Below are positions 59,675-64,000 of a stretch of DNA of 64,000 bases, in pieces; position 1 is the first letter of the stretch; the number at the start of each line of letters is the position of its first letter. This DNA comes from Roseivivax lentus (GTDB taxonomy: Bacteria > Pseudomonadota > Alphaproteobacteria > Rhodobacterales > Rhodobacteraceae): the NCBI RefSeq assembly GCF_900156805.1, contig NZ_FTOQ01000003.1, positions 62,001-126,000 of the forward strand. Reading direction: 5' to 3'. The notes beneath the pieces were generated by a model. It was not told the DNA's origin and ran no database searches. It saw only the letters and a list, made by a program, of their open reading frames with translations. Both the position numbers and the translations under genes were made by a program.

Positions 59675-61044
59675 TGGATGGCACGGTACTTGTTGCAGAC
59701 GACGACCGCACGATCCGCACGGTCCTGACCCAGGCGCTGACGCGGGCGGGCTGCAAGGTCCACGCGACCTCGTCGCTGACCACGCTGATGCGCTGGGTCG
59801 GCGAGGGCAAGGGTGACGTGGTGATCTCGGACGTGGTCATGCCGGATGGCAACGGCCTGGAAATGCTGCCGAAAATTCAGCAGGATCGGCCCGATCTGCC
59901 GGTGATCGTGATCTCGGCGCAGAATACGATCATGACCGCGATCCAGGCCGCCGAGGCCGAGGCCTACGATTACCTGCCCAAACCCTTCGATCTGCCGGAC
60001 CTGATGAAAAGAACGGCGCGGGCGCTGGAGAACCGCAACCGCACGCCGCGCCGGGACGAGCCGGTCGAGCATGCCGATGGCCCGGACGAGCTGCCGCTCG
60101 TGGGCAAGACACCGGCGATGCAGGCGCTCTACCGGCTGGTCGCCAAGGTGATGAACACCGATCTGCCGGTCCTCATCTCGGGCGAATCCGGCACCGGCAA
60201 GAGCCTGATCGCCCGGGCCATCCACGACTTCTCGGACCGCCGGACGCTGCCTTTCGTGATGGTCACGGGGTCCGAGCTTTCCGATCTCGAAGGCCCCGCG
60301 CGGGTGCTGGCGCGCGTCAAGGGCGGCACGCTCCTGATCGAGGAGGTCGGCGATATCGACGAAGAGGTGCAGGCCCGCATTGTGCGCATGATGGACGTGC
60401 CGGGCGAGCATGTGCCGCGCTTCATGGCCACCTCGCAGGGCGAATTGTCGGCCGAGATGGAAGAGGGCAGGGTGCGCCGCGATCTCTATTACCGCCTGTC
60501 GGGCGCGACGATCCAGGTGCCGTCGCTGCGCGAGCGCGTGGACGATATCGCGCTCCTGACAGAGCATTTCCTGACGCGGATCGACCGGGAGGGCGGCTCG
60601 GCCCGCTGGCTGTCCAAGGAGGCGGCGGAGCTCTTCCGCGCCTATTCCTGGCCCGGCAACGTGCGCCAGCTGGAAAACGCGCTGCGGCGTCTGTCGCTGA
60701 CCGCCCGGACCGAGGAAATTTCCCGCTCCGAGGTCGAGGCGGTTCTCGGCAATCAGCCCGAGACGGGCCCGATCCTGCGCGGCGGCGACACCGAAAAGCT
60801 CGGCACCTCGGTCGCCCGGCATCTGCGCCGCTATTTCGACCTGCACGGCAACATGCTGCCGCCACCGGGCCTTTACAGCCGCATTCTGCGCGAAGTGGAG
60901 GCGCCGCTGATCGAGATCGCCCTCGATGCGACCGGCGGAAACCAGGCCAAATGCGCGGATTTGCTGGGAATCAACCGCAATACCCTTCGGAAAAAGATCA
61001 CCGACCTCGATATCCGCGTGACACGCCGACGCAAATTGATGTAA
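59674..61044 (+). CDS. ntrC: Response regulator NtrC (GAFTGA-less type)
   Basis: 456 residues from ATG 59674, which overlaps the ntrB stop; a GTG just upstream is possible. REC domain with VADDD and [15 protein letters not shown], an AAA+ domain with Walker [21 protein letters not shown] and Walker [13 protein letters not shown], and a C-terminal Fis HTH ([20 protein letters not shown]). Between the Walker A and B motifs the GAFTGA sigma-54 contact loop is missing, as in the Rhodobacter capsulatus protein, which works with sigma-70 polymerase. The ATPase may not remodel sigma-54. Confidence 0.95.
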   Translation: MDGTVLVADDDRTIRTVLTQALTRAGCKVHATSSLTTLMRWVGEGKGDVVISDVVMPDGNGLEMLPKIQQDRPDLPVIVISAQNTIMTAIQAAEAEAYDYLPKPFDLPDLMKRTARALENRNRTPRRDEPVEHADGPDELPLVGKTPAMQALYRLVAKVMNTDLPVLISGESGTGKSLIARAIHDFSDRRTLPFVMVTGSELSDLEGPARVLARVKGGTLLIEEVGDIDEEVQARIVRMMDVPGEHVPRFMATSQGELSAEMEEGRVRRDLYYRLSGATIQVPSLRERVDDIALLTEHFLTRIDREGGSARWLSKEAAELFRAYSWPGNVRQLENALRRLSLTARTEEISRSEVEAVLGNQPETGPILRGGDTEKLGTSVARHLRRYFDLHGNMLPPPGLYSRILREVEAPLIEIALDATGGNQAKCADLLGINRNTLRKKITDLDIRVTRRRKLM

Positions 61045-61144
61045 AACCGCAACATAACCGTGGCCCCGTTGCCCAGTGCAGCGGTGAGACCACAACATAT
61101 GGCGGTTGGTCGCATCACGCGATCGCAGATTACGAGGGGCGGCT

Positions 61145-63421
61145 GTGGCCACTCGGGCACGGACTTGGTCCTGGGCGCGCATCGCGCAGCTCAGGCGCAT
61201 GCGGCGCTTGCGGAACGCCGCGACCCTGGGGCTGGTGCTTCTGGGGCCCGTGCTGGCATTCGCGACCTATCTCGTTCTGGGGCCTCTGCAGGGGGCCGAG
61301 CGGACCGATCTCAGCCTCCGGCTCGTGCTGCTGGCCGATCTGGTCTACGTGCTGTTGCTGGCGGCGCTGGTATTGTCGCGCGTGGCGGGCCTGGTCGCCG
61401 CGCGACGGGCGAAATCCGCGGGATCGCGGCTGCACCTGCGGCTGACCGGGGTCTTCGCGCTGATGGCGCTGCTGCCGACGATCACTGTGGCGGTCTTCGC
61501 CGTCCTGACCATCAATATCGGCCTCGAGACGTGGTTCTCGACCCGCGTGCAGAACGTGGTGGGCGCTTCCCTCTCGGCCGCCGAGGCCTACGAGGAGGAG
61601 CATCGTGCCGACCTGATCGAGGACGCGACCGCGCTCGGGCGGTTTCTCGATGCAACCCGCCGCGCGCAGCCTTTCATGAATGACGGGGAGCTGCGCCAGC
61701 TTCTGGGCAGCGGGCAGGCGCAGATCCAGCGCGGCCTGCGCGAGGCCTACGTGATCGACAGCGACCGCGAGATCCGCGCGCGTGGCGAACGCTCCTATCT
61801 TTTCGATTACGAACGCCCCTCCACCGGGCAGATGGCCCGCGCCCGCGCCGAGGGTGTCGCGGTGATCGAGGATTGGGACAACAACGAGTTCCGCGCCCTC
61901 GTGCCGCTTTCGGCCTTCGTGGACCGCTATCTTTATGTCAGCCGCGAGGTGGATGGCGGCATCCTCAACCTTCTCGACGACACGCAGGAGACCGCGCGCT
62001 TCTACCAGCAGCAGGAAACCGAGCGGGGCCGGCGGCTTTTCGACTTCGCGCTGCTCTATCTGGGCTTTGCCGTGCTGCTGATCCTCGCCGCCGTCTGGCT
62101 CGGGCTGTGGTTCGCCGAACGGCTCTCGCGGCCCGTGGGTCGGCTGGCGGGTGCGGCGCAGCGCGTCGGCGCGGGCGATCTGGACGTGCAGGTCAAGGAG
62201 GATGTGGGCGACGACGAAATCGCCATGCTGGGGCGGTATTTCAACCAGATGACCCGGCAGCTGAAGGGCCAGCGCGAACGCCTTCTGGAAAACACCCGTC
62301 AGATCGAACGGCGGCAGCGACTCTTCGATTCCGTGCTGAGCTCGGTCACCTCCGGGGTCGCCGGGCTCGATGCCGAGGGCCGGGTGACCTTCGTCAACCG
62401 CTCCGCAGAGCGGCTTCTGGGCATCGGTGCCACGCGCGCCGATCACCCCATCCACGTCGTGGTGCCGGAATTCGGCCCGCTTTTCGACCGGCTGATCGAG
62501 ACCGGCGCGGAGGTGGCGCAGGAAGAGGTCAAGGTCAGCCGCGACGGGCGGCTCGAGAACCTGCTCGTGCGGATGTCGACGCGGCGGCGCGAGGATGGCG
62601 GGCTCGAGGGCTACGTGGTGGCCTTCGACGACGTGACCGATCTGGTCTCGGCCCAGCGGATGGCAGCCTGGGGTGACGTGGCCCGCCGCATCGCGCACGA
62701 GATCAAGAACCCGCTCACGCCCATTCAGCTCTCGGCCGAGCGGATCAAGCGCAAGTTCGGCCGCGCGTTGCCCGAGGAGGATGCCGAGAAGCTGGAGCAG
62801 ATGACCGGCGTGATCATCCGCCAGACCGGCGACCTGCGCCGGATCGTCGACGAGTTTTCCAAGTTCGCCCGGATGCCCGAGCCCGAGCGCAAGCCCGAGG
62901 ACCTGGCCGAGATCCTGCGCGGCGTGATCCTGCTTCAGGAGGCGGGCCAGCCCGAAGTGCGCTTCACCGCCGACCTGCCGGAGGGCCCGGTCGCGGCCGA
63001 GCTCGACGCCACGATGATCAGCCAGGCGCTGACCAACCTGGTCAAGAACGCGGGCGAGGCGACCCTGAGTGTCGTCGAGGCGGGGCGCGCGCCGGACGGC
63101 TACATCCCCGAGATCCGCGTCGCGCTGCGGCTGGCGGAAGATTCCCGCGCCGAGATCACCATTGCCGATAACGGCATCGGCCTGCCCGAGGACCGCGCCC
63201 GGCTTTTCGAGCCCTACGTGACCACCCGCGACAAGGGCACCGGCCTCGGCCTGCCCATCGTCAAGAAGATCATCGAGGAGCATGGCGGCACGCTGGCCCT
63301 CGAGGATGCGCCGTGCTTCGGCGACACCCCGCATTACGGCGCGCTGGCGGTGATCCGTCTGCCCGCCATGCCGGCTCCGGAGGGACAGCCCCCGGATGCG
63401 CGCGCCACCGAAACGGTTTGA
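61145..63421 (+). CDS. ntrY: Membrane sensor histidine kinase NtrY
   Basis: 758 residues from GTG 61145, preceded by GAGGGGC; an ATG at 61106 would give 13 more residues. About two N-terminal TM helices, a third (MALLPTITVAVFAVLTINIG), a periplasmic sensor, a TM before HAMP (LSRPVGRLAGAAQRVGAGDL), PAS, HisKA ([20 protein letters not shown]) and HATPase (ADNGIGLPEDRARLFEPYVT). Partner of NtrX in nitrogen and envelope/redox regulation. A 100-base gap after ntrC could hold a separate promoter. Confidence 0.94.
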   Translation: MATRARTWSWARIAQLRRMRRLRNAATLGLVLLGPVLAFATYLVLGPLQGAERTDLSLRLVLLADLVYVLLLAALVLSRVAGLVAARRAKSAGSRLHLRLTGVFALMALLPTITVAVFAVLTINIGLETWFSTRVQNVVGASLSAAEAYEEEHRADLIEDATALGRFLDATRRAQPFMNDGELRQLLGSGQAQIQRGLREAYVIDSDREIRARGERSYLFDYERPSTGQMARARAEGVAVIEDWDNNEFRALVPLSAFVDRYLYVSREVDGGILNLLDDTQETARFYQQQETERGRRLFDFALLYLGFAVLLILAAVWLGLWFAERLSRPVGRLAGAAQRVGAGDLDVQVKEDVGDDEIAMLGRYFNQMTRQLKGQRERLLENTRQIERRQRLFDSVLSSVTSGVAGLDAEGRVTFVNRSAERLLGIGATRADHPIHVVVPEFGPLFDRLIETGAEVAQEEVKVSRDGRLENLLVRMSTRRREDGGLEGYVVAFDDVTDLVSAQRMAAWGDVARRIAHEIKNPLTPIQLSAERIKRKFGRALPEEDAEKLEQMTGVIIRQTGDLRRIVDEFSKFARMPEPERKPEDLAEILRGVILLQEAGQPEVRFTADLPEGPVAAELDATMISQALTNLVKNAGEATLSVVEAGRAPDGYIPEIRVALRLAEDSRAEITIADNGIGLPEDRARLFEPYVTTRDKGTGLGLPIVKKIIEEHGGTLALEDAPCFGDTPHYGALAVIRLPAMPAPEGQPPDARATETV

Positions 63422-63439
63422 GAAGGAGAGGATTGAGAC

Positions 63440-64000
63440 ATGAGCGACATTCTGATCGTCGACGATGAACGCGATATCCGCGAACTGATCGGGGACATCC
63501 TCGAGGACGAGGGGTTCACCATCCGGCTCGCGGGCAATTCGAACGAGGCCATGGCCGAGATCAACAGCGAGCCGCCGGCGCTCATCATCCTCGATATCTG
63601 GCTGAAAGACAGCAAGATGGACGGGATCGACATCCTCAAGACCGTCAAGCGCGACAATCCCGACATCCCCGTGGTCATCATCTCGGGCCACGGCAATATC
63701 GAGATCGCGGTCGCCGCGATCCGGCAGGGCGCCTATGATTTCATCGAGAAACCCTTCAACATCGACCAGCTTCTGGTGGTGATCCGCCGCGCGATGGAGA
63801 CCTCGCGCCTGCGCCGCGAGAACCACAAGCTCAAGCGCCGCGAGGCCGACGTGGCCGAGATGATCGGCGACAGCCCGGTCTACCGCAACCTCGTGAGCCA
63901 GCTCGACAAGGTGACGAAGTCGAACGGGCGCGTCATGCTGACCGGCCCCGCGGGCTGCGGCAAGGAAGTGGCGGCGCGCTACATCCACGCCAATTCCGGC
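63440..64000 (+). CDS. ntrX: Response regulator NtrX, N-terminal part
   Basis: 187 codons, cut by the window edge. REC domain: ILIVDDERDIRELIGDILED, phosphoacceptor in IILDIWLKDSKMDGIDIL, and DFIEKPFNIDQLLVVIRR; then the AAA+ domain starts, with MLTGPAGCGKEVAARYIHAN (Walker A). AGAAGGAGAGG lies upstream of the ATG. Follows ntrY by 18 bases. The DNA-binding C-terminus lies beyond the window. Confidence 0.94.
   Translation, partial: MSDILIVDDERDIRELIGDILEDEGFTIRLAGNSNEAMAEINSEPPALIILDIWLKDSKMDGIDILKTVKRDNPDIPVVIISGHGNIEIAVAAIRQGAYDFIEKPFNIDQLLVVIRRAMETSRLRRENHKLKRREADVAEMIGDSPVYRNLVSQLDKVTKSNGRVMLTGPAGCGKEVAARYIHANSG

Noticed and set aside
61130-63988. Long minus-strand frame opposite ntrY and ntrX
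   Set aside because: His/Arg/Gln-rich translation with no domains, exactly opposite two strong genes.

Overview
The window looks like chromosomal DNA of a marine-type alphaproteobacterium of the Rhodobacteraceae (Roseobacter group). It is GC-rich, and several features are typical of that family: a dusB-ntrB-ntrC-ntrY-ntrX operon whose NtrC lacks the sigma-54 contact loop, an alphaproteobacterial LexA box (GTTC-N7-GTTC) before recA, soxBDAG sarcosine oxidase, the paaABCDE/paaZ phenylacetate genes, and a RutR-controlled reductive pyrimidine pathway. No rRNA, tRNA, CRISPR array, insertion sequence or prophage was recognised.

Layout. 1-0.3 kb: start of recA (minus strand) with its SOS box. 0.3-3.9 kb: a sulfotransferase-like gene, then a minus-strand sulfur operon (DUF2892 membrane protein, metallo-beta-lactamase-fold hydrolase, SulP transporter) with a promoter whose spacer carries an ATTC-N8-GAAT operator. 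4.1-13.3 kb: phenylacetate catabolism (paaX, paaABCDE, paaZ, and the convergent paaI-paaK-tetR operon). 13.5-19.8 kb: sarcosine oxidase soxBDAG with a divergent GATase1/AraC regulator. 19.9-24.5 kb: a four-gene two-component cluster (REC protein, membrane histidine kinase, single-domain REC, REC-kinase fusion). 24.5-26.8 kb: a DEAD-box RNA helicase.

27-38.9 kb: pyrimidine degradation, made of preT-preA, rutR, and a long operon of N-carbamoyl-beta-alanine amidase, dihydropyrimidinase and an NMT1-type ABC transporter. RutR-like boxes precede both preT and the amidase gene. Three extra genes sit inside the long operon with overlapping stop/start codons or short gaps: a small unknown gene, a uracil-DNA-glycosylase-like gene (both near 50% GC where sampled) and a GNAT acetyltransferase. 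39-41.9 kb: a ThDP enzyme and a class III CoA-transferase. 42-48.9 kb: a TTC38-like TPR protein and the osmoregulated periplasmic glucan genes opgC-opgG/D-opgH with a terminal secreted esterase. 49.2-53.7 kb: dgoK-dgoA, an SDR dehydrogenase, pxpA and a FAD oxidase.

53.7-57.4 kb: housekeeping genes (small membrane protein, hpt, RatA/Coq10-like protein, pncC/cinA, pgpA, ispF, ispD). 57.6 kb to the end: dusB-ntrBC-ntrYX, with ntrX cut by the window edge.

No wholly new system can be proven from sequence alone. The best candidates for something undescribed are the genes lodged in the pyrimidine operon (especially the uracil-DNA-glycosylase-like one), the four-gene phosphorelay with a REC protein that seems to carry a histidine-less dimerisation domain, a pair of abutting perfect AT-rich palindromes at 29815-29863, and the extra genes flanking the glucan operon.
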